Shown: positions 1-6,220, counted from the first letter of the stretch. The stretch: 10,729 nt of DNA from Geothrix sp. (GCA_023701165.1 JAMPXL010000009.1:1-10729), one strand, 5' to 3'. Numbers and translations are program-made. The notes: generated by a model from the letters alone, not told the origin.

Positions 1-913
1 AGAGATGCTCCCGCCGCCCCATGTACGACCCGTGGATCTGGATCTGCTTGGCGAAGAGGGCCCGCAGGTCGAAGGCAGTCTCCCGGCCCGTGGTGGCGCC
101 GCAGGTGACGATGCGGCCGCCCCGGGCGCAGACATTCAGGCTCGTGCCCCAGGTGGCGGCGCCCGTGTGCTCGAACACCACGTCCACGCCCCGCTTGCCG
201 GTCAGCTCCCGCACCTTCGACGCCAGGGCCTTGAGGTCATCCCGCACGAGGACATGCTCGGCGCCCAGGTCCCAGCACTTCATGGCCTTGGCCTCGCTGC
301 CCACCACCGCGATGGCCGCGCCGCCAAGGGCCTTCACCAGCTGGATGGCCGCCGTGCCCACCCCGCTGCCGCCGCCCCAGACCAGCACGGTCTCGCCGGG
401 CCGCAGGGCCGCCTTGTGGACGAGCATCTCCCAGGCCGTGAGGAAGACCAGCGGAAACGCCGCCGCCTGCTCAAAGTCCCAGTTCGGGGGGACGGGCAGC
501 AGGTTGGCCGCGGGCACCAGCACATGGGTGGCGGCCGTGCCGTCGCACACGTGGCCCAGCACGCCATAGGAGGGGCAGAGCATGTCGTCGCCCCGCAGGC
601 AGGCCGGGCAGACGCCGCAGCTGAGGCCCGGCGCGATCATCACGCTGCCGCCCGCCGCCACGCCTGGCGGCAGGGCGGTCCCTTCGCCCACGGCCGCCAC
701 GATCCCCGCCCCGTCGCAGCCCGGCGTGAGCGGCAGGGGCAGCGGGAAGCCCGGCAGGCCGAAGGTGGTCCAGAGGTCCAGGTGGTTCAGGGCCATGGCC
801 TTCAGCTCAAGGCGCACCCAGCCTGGCCTGGGCTCCGCCGGAATGAAGGACTCCCGCACCGGCGATCCCGCCTCGCCGTGCTGGAGGATGCGGAAACGGA
901 ACGGCGTGGCCAT
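1..913 (-). CDS. Zinc-binding MDR alcohol dehydrogenase / quinone-oxidoreductase-like protein (3' end cut by window)
   Basis: This is a medium-chain dehydrogenase/reductase, a cytosolic NAD(P)H-dependent oxidoreductase whose substrate cannot be told from sequence. About 304 residues are visible, starting MATPFRFRILQHGEAG. An N-terminal GroES-like domain is followed by a structural zinc lobe with Cys99, Cys102, Cys105 and Cys113 in CX2CX2CX7C spacing. A Rossmann nucleotide motif GGGSGVGTAAIQ lies near residues 170-181. The visible end, GSYMGRREHL, matches the family segment usually written GSTMG, so perhaps 30-40 residues are missing. The usual catalytic-zinc positions are altered: NHLD replaces CHTD at 43-46, and GCDGAG replaces GHEGAG at 65-70. 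The nearest family I recognise is the Zn-ADH-like group with NHLDLW and GSDGAG motifs. The ATG at 913 has GGGAGG four bases upstream, touching the gpsA stop codon, so translation is probably coupled to gpsA. Family call is firm; substrate is unknown. Confidence 0.9.
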   Translation of the reverse strand, partial: MATPFRFRILQHGEAGSPVRESFIPAEPRPGWVRLELKAMALNHLDLWTTFGLPGFPLPLPLTPGCDGAGIVAAVGEGTALPPGVAAGGSVMIAPGLSCGVCPACLRGDDMLCPSYGVLGHVCDGTAATHVLVPAANLLPVPPNWDFEQAAAFPLVFLTAWEMLVHKAALRPGETVLVWGGGSGVGTAAIQLVKALGGAAIAVVGSEAKAMKCWDLGAEHVLVRDDLKALASKVRELTGKRGVDVVFEHTGAATWGTSLNVCARGGRIVTCGATTGRETAFDLRALFAKQIQIHGSYMGRREHL

Positions 914-917
914 GGGG

Positions 918-923
918 CCTCCC
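918..923 (-). promoter_or_regulatory. Ribosome binding site of the MDR dehydrogenase
   Basis: GGGAGG on the minus strand lies four bases before the ATG at 913 and begins in the TAG stop of gpsA. It fixes the start and suggests translational coupling. Confidence 0.7.
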
Positions 924-1921
924 TATTCGGACTTCAACGATCGGGTCATCAGCCGCCGCACGGCCTCTTCGGGGCGCTCGCCGTTGAGCAGGCGCTGCAC
1001 CTCCGCCGCGATGGGCAGGTCGAGGCCGTGATCCCCGGCCAGGGCCAGCGCCGCCTCGGTGGTGAACATGCCCTCGATGACCTGGCCGCCCAGGGCATCC
1101 CGGGCCGCCTCCACGCTGTTCCCCTTCCCCACCAGCTCGCCGAAGGTGCGGTTCCGGCTTTGCGGCCCCGTGGCCGTGAGGAGCAGGTCGCCCATGCCGG
1201 CCAGGCCCATCACCGTGGACGGCTGGCCGCCGAGGACTTCCACCAGCCGGGCCATTTCCGCCAACCCCCGGGTGATGAGGGCCGCGCGGGCGTTGTAGCC
1301 CAGCTTCAAACCGTCCACCAGGCCTGCGGCGATGGCGAGGACGTTCTTGAGGGCGCCGCAGAGCTCCGTGCCCACGACGTCGCGGCTGAGGTAGATGCGC
1401 AGCTTCTCGGAGGCCAACTGGGCCTGGAGGGCCTTGGCGCGTTCATCAGACACAGTGGGCGGCAGGGCCAGCACGATGGCGGAGGGAACGCCCCGGGCGA
1501 CCTCGTCGGCGAAGGTGGGCCCGGACAGGGCGCCCACGGGGACGTCCAGCACGCCCGTGAGGGCCTGGGAGAGGGTCTGGTGGGTGCTCTGGAGGATGCC
1601 CTTGCTCACATGGATCACCAGCTCGGGGGCCTGGGGCGCCTGGGGACGGAGGGCTCGCCAGGCTTCGGGCGTCACCTGGGTCGGCATGGCGGAGATCCAC
1701 AGGGGCGCGGCGAAAGCCGCGGACGGATCGTCCGAGGTCTGCAGGCCCTCCGGGAAGGCCACGTCCTTCAGGCGCAGGTGCCGCCGGGTGGCCGCCATCT
1801 GGGCCATCTCGTCGGGGAAGCTGCCCCAGAGCGCGACCTTCGCGCCCGCCCGGGCCCAGGTGATGGCCAGGGCCGTGCCCCAGGCGCCGGAGCCGAAGAC
1901 GCCGATGTCAGCCCTGGACAT
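923..1921 (-). CDS. gpsA: NAD(P)+-dependent glycerol-3-phosphate dehydrogenase
   Basis: GpsA reduces dihydroxyacetone phosphate to sn-glycerol-3-phosphate with NAD(P)H in the cytosol, supplying the backbone for phospholipids. The 332-residue protein is of normal family length and looks complete. It shows the N-terminal dinucleotide motif GSGAWGTALA (10-19), Lys107 in HVSKG, the SGPTFADEV segment (133-141), Lys192 in CGALKNVLAIAAG (the expected catalytic lysine), and GLAGMGDLLLTATGPQSRNR (239-258) that shapes the substrate site. Two in-frame ATGs are possible, at 1927 and 1921. An AAGGAGG Shine-Dalgarno directly abuts the first and sits six bases before the second, so I chose 1921 (MSRADIGVFG). 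The start lies inside the end of plsY (14-bp overlap), which argues for coupled translation. PlsY consumes this enzyme's product, so the adjacency is functional. A small oddity is MPTQ (79-82) where the family usually has VPSQ/VPTQ. Confidence 0.97.
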   Translation of the reverse strand: MSRADIGVFGSGAWGTALAITWARAGAKVALWGSFPDEMAQMAATRRHLRLKDVAFPEGLQTSDDPSAAFAAPLWISAMPTQVTPEAWRALRPQAPQAPELVIHVSKGILQSTHQTLSQALTGVLDVPVGALSGPTFADEVARGVPSAIVLALPPTVSDERAKALQAQLASEKLRIYLSRDVVGTELCGALKNVLAIAAGLVDGLKLGYNARAALITRGLAEMARLVEVLGGQPSTVMGLAGMGDLLLTATGPQSRNRTFGELVGKGNSVEAARDALGGQVIEGMFTTEAALALAGDHGLDLPIAAEVQRLLNGERPEEAVRRLMTRSLKSE

Positions 1922-2573
1922 GGGCATCCTCCTTCGCCGCGCCCCAGAGCTTGGATTCCGTGCCCGCCTGCAGGCGCGCGATGTTCTCGCGGTGCTTCCA
2001 GATCACCAGGATGGCCAGGGCCAGCCAGGGGAGGACGAGTCCCCGGTCCTTCAGGAGGGTGGCGCCCAGGGGGCCGTAGGCGGTGATGGCGATGATGGGC
2101 GTCACCGGCACCATGGCCGCCGCCAGGATGCTGCCCAGGCTGACGTGGCGCGTGAGCCAGAGGGCGAGGATGAACACCCCCATGGGCAGGATCATGAGCT
2201 GCGCATCCACGGCGAGGATCACCCCCAGGGCCGTGGCCACACCCTTCCCCCCCTGGAATTTCAGCCAGGGCGTGAAGACGTGGCCCAGCACCGCGGCCAG
2301 CGCCAGGAGGGCCAGCAGGTCGGGACTCAGCCCGGCCCGCTTCGCCAGGAAGATGGGCAGAAAGCCCTTGGCGATGTCCAGCAGCAGGGTGACGATGCCC
2401 AGGGCCTTGCCGCCCACGCGGCTCACGTTGGTGGCGCCGATGTTGCCGCTGCCATGGGCGCGGACATCCCCCTTTCCCGCCAGCTTCACCAGCAGGAGGC
2501 CGAAGGGGATGCTGCCGCAGACAAAGGCCGCGAGGCACCAGAGGACCGGGGAAGGCATCAACGTCGATGGCAT
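1908..2573 (-). CDS. plsY: Acyl-phosphate:glycerol-3-phosphate acyltransferase PlsY
   Basis: PlsY is an integral inner-membrane enzyme that transfers the acyl group of acyl-phosphate to glycerol-3-phosphate, giving lysophosphatidate. The 221-residue protein has several hydrophobic segments and the three conserved cytoplasmic motifs of the family: GSGNIGATNVSR (41-52), GHVFTPWLKFQGGKGVAT (97-114, glycine-rich) and HRENIARLQAGTESK (194-208). The N-terminal GSIPFG (20-25) and LLLDIAKG (63-70) are also typical. Length is slightly above the roughly 200-residue norm. The start is the least certain part: ATG at 2573 and ATG at 2558 are both in frame and neither has a good Shine-Dalgarno; both precede the first membrane helix. 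The gene begins 12 bp after the cinA stop and overlaps gpsA by 14 bp, so it is surely in the same transcript. It acts directly after GpsA. Confidence 0.96.
   Translation of the reverse strand: MPSTLMPSPVLWCLAAFVCGSIPFGLLLVKLAGKGDVRAHGSGNIGATNVSRVGGKALGIVTLLLDIAKGFLPIFLAKRAGLSPDLLALLALAAVLGHVFTPWLKFQGGKGVATALGVILAVDAQLMILPMGVFILALWLTRHVSLGSILAAAMVPVTPIIAITAYGPLGATLLKDRGLVLPWLALAILVIWKHRENIARLQAGTESKLWGAAKEDAHVQG
1928..1934 (-). promoter_or_regulatory. Ribosome binding site that decides the gpsA start
   Basis: AAGGAGG on the minus strand, within the plsY coding sequence. It leaves zero spacing to the ATG at 1927 but six bases to the ATG at 1921, so the downstream ATG is the likely start of gpsA. 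Confidence 0.75.
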
Positions 2574-2585
2574 GGACGCAGTGTA

Positions 2586-3812
2586 TCAGCCGTTCCGCAA
2601 GGTCCGCCGCAGCAGGTCCAGGGCCCAGGCCGTGGCCCGGAGCTGCACATCCACCCGGTCCCCGGGCAGGGCGTAGGTCCGGGACTCGATTCCGCCGGGT
2701 CCCGCCAGCGCGATGAACACGGTACCAACGGGTGCCCCGCCCTCGGCACCGGGGCCGGCATTGCCCGTGAGGCCCAGGCCCCAGGTCGCCCCGAGCTTCG
2801 CGCGGATCGCCTCGGCCAGGGCCCGGCTGGTGGCCTCGGAGACGGTCCCCTCCGCGGCCAGGAGGTCCGCCGGAACGCCCAGCAGGGCGGCCTTGGCCAT
2901 GGCGGAATAGGCCGTGGCTCCCCCCAGGAAGGCCTCGCTGGCTCCGGCGATGGCCGTGAGCCGCGCGGCCAGCAGGCCGCCGGTCATGCTCTCCGCCACG
3001 GCCAGGGTCTCCCCCCGGGCCCGCAGCTGGTCCAGCACCGCATCCTCCAGGTTGGCGGCCCCCGTGGCCGCCAGGTCGTCCCCGAGCACCGGCAGGAAAT
3101 CGATCCGGACGGCCTCCAGGGCCCCGGGGTCGGCGTGGCGGGCCAGCAGTTCCACCTGGGTGAGGCTGGCGAGGATGGTCCAGTCCAGGTGCCCGTGGCG
3201 TTCGCGGACATCGCGGGTGCGCTCGTCCAACGCGCTCTCGGGAACCCCGGCCACGACCATGCGCAGCGTATGCACGGGAGCCCCCGCCAGGGCCCGCAGG
3301 CGGGGCTCCACCTGCTCCTCCCACATGCGCTTCATCTCCCTCGGCACGCCCGGCAGCATGACGATGCGGGCGCCCGGATGGGCCGGGGGATCCTGCCACC
3401 ACACGCCGGGGGCGGTGCCCACGGGGTTGCGCAGCGCCTCCGCCCCGGCAGGCAGGAGCGCCTGCTTGAAGTTCGAGGCGGGGGGCACCCGTTTCCGGGC
3501 GGCGTAGAAGGCCAGCATGTCCTCCCGGCTCTGGGCGTCCTCCTGCAGCGCCACGCCGAGGACTTCTGCGAAGCATTCCTTCGTGAAGTCGTCGAAGGTG
3601 GGGCCCAGGCCCCCCGTGGTGATGATGAGATCCGACCGTGTCAGGGCCTCCCGGAAGAGCCCGGCCAGGTCCTCGTGGCTATCCCCCACGGCGGTCTTGC
3701 GATGGAAAGCCAGGCCCAGGGAGGCCAGCCGCTCGCCCAGCCACACGGAGTTGGTGTCCAGGCGCCGCGTGGTGAGGAGTTCGGTCCCGATGGCAATGCA
3801 TTCGATGCGCAT
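2586..3812 (-). CDS. cinA: CinA-like bifunctional protein: ADP-ribose pyrophosphatase-type N domain and NMN amidohydrolase C domain
   Basis: This is a full-length two-domain CinA protein (408 residues, normal for the family). The N-terminal MoCF/COG1058 domain shows IAIGTELL (6-13), ITTGGLGPTFDDFTKE (64-79), NPVGTAPG (129-136) and MLPGVPREM (152-160). The C-terminal CinA/PncC domain shows AESMTGGLLAARLT (273-286), AYSAMAKAALLGV (301-313), GTVSEATSRALAEAIR (322-337) and TGNAGPGAEGGAPVGTVF (349-366). In related proteins these domains hydrolyse ADP-ribose and deamidate NMN for pyridine nucleotide salvage. The conserved Ser275, Tyr302 and Lys307 region is present. AESM replaces the common AESC, and Asn351 replaces a usual Ile. 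The start MRIECIAIGTELL aligns with the family start, yet no Shine-Dalgarno precedes it, so translation may be leaderless. It heads the plsY-gpsA operon. The competence link implied by the name is not supported by anything else here. Confidence 0.95.
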   Translation of the reverse strand: MRIECIAIGTELLTTRRLDTNSVWLGERLASLGLAFHRKTAVGDSHEDLAGLFREALTRSDLIITTGGLGPTFDDFTKECFAEVLGVALQEDAQSREDMLAFYAARKRVPPASNFKQALLPAGAEALRNPVGTAPGVWWQDPPAHPGARIVMLPGVPREMKRMWEEQVEPRLRALAGAPVHTLRMVVAGVPESALDERTRDVRERHGHLDWTILASLTQVELLARHADPGALEAVRIDFLPVLGDDLAATGAANLEDAVLDQLRARGETLAVAESMTGGLLAARLTAIAGASEAFLGGATAYSAMAKAALLGVPADLLAAEGTVSEATSRALAEAIRAKLGATWGLGLTGNAGPGAEGGAPVGTVFIALAGPGGIESRTYALPGDRVDVQLRATAWALDLLRRTLRNG

Positions 3813-3814
3813 CG

Positions 3815-3820
3815 TAGAAT
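3815..3820 (+). promoter_or_regulatory. Candidate -10 element for the 98-aa gene
   Basis: TAGAAT matches five of six bases of the sigma-70 -10 consensus and lies 21 bases before the TTG start at 3842. That gives a start of transcription just before the AAGGAG ribosome site. The best -35 candidate (TGGCAA, 3791-3796, 18-bp spacer) is poor and lies inside cinA. This is a weak, position-based call. Confidence 0.3.
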
Positions 3821-3830
3821 CATGCCGCAG

Positions 3831-3836
3831 AAGGAG
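3831..3836 (+). promoter_or_regulatory. Ribosome binding site that supports a TTG start
   Basis: AAGGAG lies five bases before TTG at 3842. No in-frame ATG or GTG is as well placed, so this site decides the start of the small downstream gene. Confidence 0.65.
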
Positions 3837-3841
3837 CCGCC

Positions 3842-4138
3842 TTGATCATCCCGGACCTCGACGACCTGGTATTGGAATCCGACGAGGAGTCCGGCATCCA
3901 GGAACTGGGCCGGCGCTTCCTCGCCCGGGGCCCCTGGACCACGGTGGCCTTCCTCGTGAAGACCAGGACCGATCCCGAAGGGGACTGGGAGGGGCCCTTC
4001 CTCTGGCTGCACCGCTACCAGAAGGTGGCCCAGGGATGGAAGCTGGTGAGCCGCTTCCGCACCACGGAAACCGCCCAGCTGGAGAAGCTGGCGGACGCGC
4101 TGGCGGGCTGGAAGGGCTACTTCAACGCGGGCAGGTAG
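3842..4138 (+). CDS. Conserved-looking hypothetical protein, 98 aa, TTG start
   Basis: I do not recognise this protein. It has 98 residues with no signal peptide, membrane segment or cysteine. An acidic N-terminus (IPDLDDLVLESDEESG) leads into a mixed segment rich in tryptophan and aromatic residues: WTTVAFLVKTR, WEGPFLWLHRYQ, GWKLVSRFR. A C-terminal helix-like stretch (TAQLEKLADALAGW) follows. The pattern of beta strands followed by a helix faintly recalls the PC4-like ssDNA-binding fold, but this is a guess. Reality of the gene rests on a strong ribosome site five bases before the TTG, G/C-ended codons throughout, and a compact fit between neighbours. Its start is 29 bp from the divergent cinA start and its last 22 bp overlap the convergent DinB-family gene. 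It is the only plus-strand gene in the first 6.2 kb. Confidence 0.75.
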   Translation: MIIPDLDDLVLESDEESGIQELGRRFLARGPWTTVAFLVKTRTDPEGDWEGPFLWLHRYQKVAQGWKLVSRFRTTETAQLEKLADALAGWKGYFNAGR

Positions 4139-4644
4139 CGCTCCCGGACCACCCTCAGGTGGTGTGCCGCATGGCCCAGGGCGATGTAGGGGATGCAGCG
4201 GGCGGTGAGGGTGCGGTTGTTGGTGGTGCCCTGGTTCCCCCAGGCCCCGTCCGGCAGGTCCTGGAAGAGGGTGAGGCTGGCCGTGCGCACCGCGCGCCAG
4301 TCCGCCACCAGGCTGGCCATGCTGCGGGAATCGGCCCGGGCGGCGGCGACGTAGGCGTCTTCGTCGAAGCCCGGCATGGGGGTCGTGTCGCCCCGGCCGA
4401 TGCGCAGGCAGCGGTAGGCGAAGATGCGCTCGGCGTCGCTGAGGTGCAGGAGCAGGTCCTTCAGGCTCCACTTCCCGGGGGCGTAGCGGAAGGCGCCCTG
4501 GGATTCGGACAGCGCCCCGAACAGGGCCGCCGCCTCTTCCAATTGGCCCTGGAGCTGGACCAGCGCGTCGCCCTCGCCAGCCTCGGCGATGTAGGGCGCA
4601 TAGCCTTCTGCATACTCACCGGGAAGCGGCCGGCTCAAGCTCAT
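4117..4644 (-). CDS. DinB-superfamily protein (putative metal-dependent enzyme)
   Basis: This 175-residue protein belongs to the DinB/YfiT-like four-helix-bundle superfamily (DinB_2 type). Members bind a divalent metal through three histidines; many are thiol-dependent transferases or have no known role. The hallmark segment PGKWSLKDLLLHLSDAERIFAYR runs from about 56 to 78, followed by RGDTTPMPGFDED. The likely metal ligands are His67 and the histidines of GHAAHH (157-162), in the expected positions. The reading frame extends upstream into pyk, but the ATG at 4644 (MSLSRPLPGEY) has GAGGAG six bases before it and lies 14 bp after the pyk stop, so I start there. It is probably the second gene of a pyk transcript. 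The 3' end overlaps the convergent 98-aa gene by 22 bp. The DinB name should not be read as an SOS function. Substrate unknown. Confidence 0.9.
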   Translation of the reverse strand: MSLSRPLPGEYAEGYAPYIAEAGEGDALVQLQGQLEEAAALFGALSESQGAFRYAPGKWSLKDLLLHLSDAERIFAYRCLRIGRGDTTPMPGFDEDAYVAAARADSRSMASLVADWRAVRTASLTLFQDLPDGAWGNQGTTNNRTLTARCIPYIALGHAAHHLRVVRERYLPALK

Positions 4645-4650
4645 GGGAAT

Positions 4651-4656
4651 CTCCTC
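4651..4656 (-). promoter_or_regulatory. Ribosome binding site that decides the DinB-family start
   Basis: GAGGAG on the minus strand lies six bases before the ATG at 4644, just after the pyk stop codon. It excludes the longer reading into pyk (to 4704). Confidence 0.7.
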
Positions 4657-4658
4657 TG

Positions 4659-6080
4659 CTAGAAGGTCATCACCTTCATCGTGTTCGTGCTTCCGGTCTT
4701 CCACAGCGGCAGTCCCATGGTCATGACCACGCGGTCGAAGCTCTTCAATTCATGCTTGGCCACCAGAAGCTCCCGGACCACGGCCACCATCTCGTCCGTG
4801 CTGCTGACCCGGGGGATCAGCAGGGAGGTGACGCCCCGCAGGAGCCCCATGCGCCGGGCCGTGACCTCGTCCACGGTGGCCCCCAGCACCGGCGTGTGGC
4901 CCGCCAGGCGGCTCACCATGCGGGCGGTGCCGCCGCCTTCGGTGAAGGCGACGATCCAGCGGGCGTTGATCTCGTCCGCGGTGCGGCAGGCCGCGAAGGC
5001 CACGGAGATGTCCGTGCGGGAGAGCACCTTCTCGGCCAGCTCCGCCGGCAGCGTGGGCGTGCGCTGCTTCACGTTGGCGTCGGCCTCCTCCGCGATGCGG
5101 GCCAGCCACTGGATGGCCTCCACCGGGTGGGCCCCCGTGGCGCTTTCGGCGCTGAGCATCACCGCGTCCGTGCCGTCCCAGATGGCGTTGGCCACGTCGC
5201 TGGCTTCGGCGCGGGTGGGCTGGGCGTGCTCGATCATGCTCTCCAGCATCTGGGTGGCGGTGATCACGGGCTTCAGGGCCCGGCGGGCCGCCTTGATGAT
5301 CTGCTTCTGGAGGCCGGGAACGCGCTCCACGCCCAGCTCCACGCCCAGGTCGCCCCGGGCCACCATCACGCCCCAGGACACATCGAGGATCTCACCCAGG
5401 TGCGCGAGGGCCGTCGGATGCTCGATCTTGGCGATGATGGGCTGGGTGCCCCCCAGGTGCTGGATGATGGCCTGGAGCTGCTGCACGTCCGAGGCCCGCC
5501 GCACGAAGCTCTGGGCGAAGAGGTCCACCTCGTGCTCCACGCCCCACCGGATGTCCGCATGGTCCTTCTCGGTGAGGGGATCCACGTTGATGTCCATGCC
5601 GATGGGATGGACGCCCTTCCGCGCCTTGAGCGGCCCGCCGATGACCACCACCGCCCTCAGAAGGCCCGATTCCCTGGCGAGGATCTTCACGGTGATGGCG
5701 CCGTCATCCAGCAGCCAGTGCTGGCCGGGCTCCGCGCCTTCGAACAGCTCGGGATGCGGCAGGGGCGCCGCCCAGCTGAATCCGCCGGGCACCGGGTTCC
5801 CGGGCGCGTAGAAGCAGCCTTCGCTGCCGTCCGCCAGGTCCAGGGGCGCCTCCAGCAACCCGACCCGCCACTTCGGCCCCTGCAGATCCAGGAACACCGG
5901 GATGGATCGTCCGAGCTCCCGGGCCAGGGCCCGCACTTTCTGGAGGGCGTCCAGCCGGGTTTCGAGGTCCCCGTGGCTGGCGTTCAATCGGACCGCATCG
6001 GCCTCGCGGAGGGATTCCCGCAGCCGGTCACCCTGCATCAAGGCGGGTCCCAAGGTCATCACGAGTTTGGTCTTGCGCAC
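4659..6080 (-). CDS. pyk: Pyruvate kinase
   Basis: Pyruvate kinase converts phosphoenolpyruvate and ADP to pyruvate and ATP, the last step of glycolysis. The 473-residue protein is full length. The barrel and B domain show RLNASHGD (31-38), FLDLQGPKWRVG (63-74), LKARKGVHPIG (151-161), IIAKIEHPTAL (215-225; Lys218 catalytic, Glu220 metal ligand), VMVARGDLGVEL (238-249; Asp244 metal ligand), VITATQMLESM (272-282) and DGTDAVMLSAESATG (302-316). The C domain carries FTEGGGTAR (379-387) and ends with GSTNTMKV. The frame extends upstream through an ATG at 6107 and a GTG at 6116. I chose the GTG at 6080 because GGGAG lies five bases before it and MRKTKLVMTLGPA matches where the family normally starts. 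LQGPKWRVG is a variant of the common TKGPEIRTG. It diverges from the Fis-type gene and precedes the DinB-family gene by 14 bp. Confidence 0.96.
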   Translation of the reverse strand: MRKTKLVMTLGPALMQGDRLRESLREADAVRLNASHGDLETRLDALQKVRALARELGRSIPVFLDLQGPKWRVGLLEAPLDLADGSEGCFYAPGNPVPGGFSWAAPLPHPELFEGAEPGQHWLLDDGAITVKILARESGLLRAVVVIGGPLKARKGVHPIGMDINVDPLTEKDHADIRWGVEHEVDLFAQSFVRRASDVQQLQAIIQHLGGTQPIIAKIEHPTALAHLGEILDVSWGVMVARGDLGVELGVERVPGLQKQIIKAARRALKPVITATQMLESMIEHAQPTRAEASDVANAIWDGTDAVMLSAESATGAHPVEAIQWLARIAEEADANVKQRTPTLPAELAEKVLSRTDISVAFAACRTADEINARWIVAFTEGGGTARMVSRLAGHTPVLGATVDEVTARRMGLLRGVTSLLIPRVSSTDEMVAVVRELLVAKHELKSFDRVVMTMGLPLWKTGSTNTMKVMTF

Positions 6081-6085
6081 ATCAT

Positions 6086-6090
6086 CTCCC
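6086..6090 (-). promoter_or_regulatory. Ribosome binding site that decides the pyk start
   Basis: GGGAG on the minus strand lies five bases before the GTG at 6080. The upstream in-frame ATG at 6107 has only GGA directly against it, so the GTG is preferred. Confidence 0.65.
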
Positions 6091-6166
6091 GTCGCCTGCA
6101 CAGGCATTCCACACACTTTTCCACAGTCTGCGCCTGCCTGTTGATGTTGTCACGGGGCTTTCCCTC

Positions 6167-6182
6167 TGGCCACGGCAGTGCT
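6167..6182 (+). promoter_or_regulatory. Candidate sigma-54 (-24/-12) promoter for the Fis-type gene
   Basis: In this 16-base stretch TGGC (6167-6170) and TGCT (6179-6182) have the GG and GC pairs exactly 12 bases apart, as in the TGGCAC-N5-TTGCT consensus. The bases in between match less well. Transcription would start near 6193, leaving a leader of about 28 bases that contains a GGAG ribosome site before the ATG at 6221. No clear sigma-70 promoter competes in this gap. Pattern match only. Confidence 0.4.
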
Positions 6183-6220
6183 ACCTTCGGGATCCCGATA
6201 CGGTTGATGGAGAAGACGGA

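Noticed and set aside
5..2086. 693-codon open frame on the plus strand over the dehydrogenase and gpsA
   Set aside because: High-GC antisense shadow; the minus strand carries clear family motifs throughout.
1768..3576. 602-codon minus-strand frame overlapping plsY and cinA in another frame
   Set aside because: Out-of-frame shadow with Arg/Gly/Pro-rich low complexity and no motif.
1395..3845. 816-codon open frame on the plus strand over gpsA, plsY and cinA
   Set aside because: It is the antisense shadow of three recognised genes, has low-complexity composition and matches no family.
4117..4644. SOS/DNA-damage function for the DinB-family gene
   Set aside because: The family name comes from a Bacillus damage-inducible gene unrelated to polymerase IV; no LexA-type site is visible and the context is pyk.
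4645..4704. N-terminal extension of the DinB-family protein into pyk
   Set aside because: The extra 20 residues are the out-of-frame end of pyk, and a good ribosome site precedes the ATG at 4644.
6105..6125. Replication origin
   Set aside because: Only two weak DnaA-box-like sequences, with no AT-rich stretch and no dnaA, dnaN or gidA nearby.
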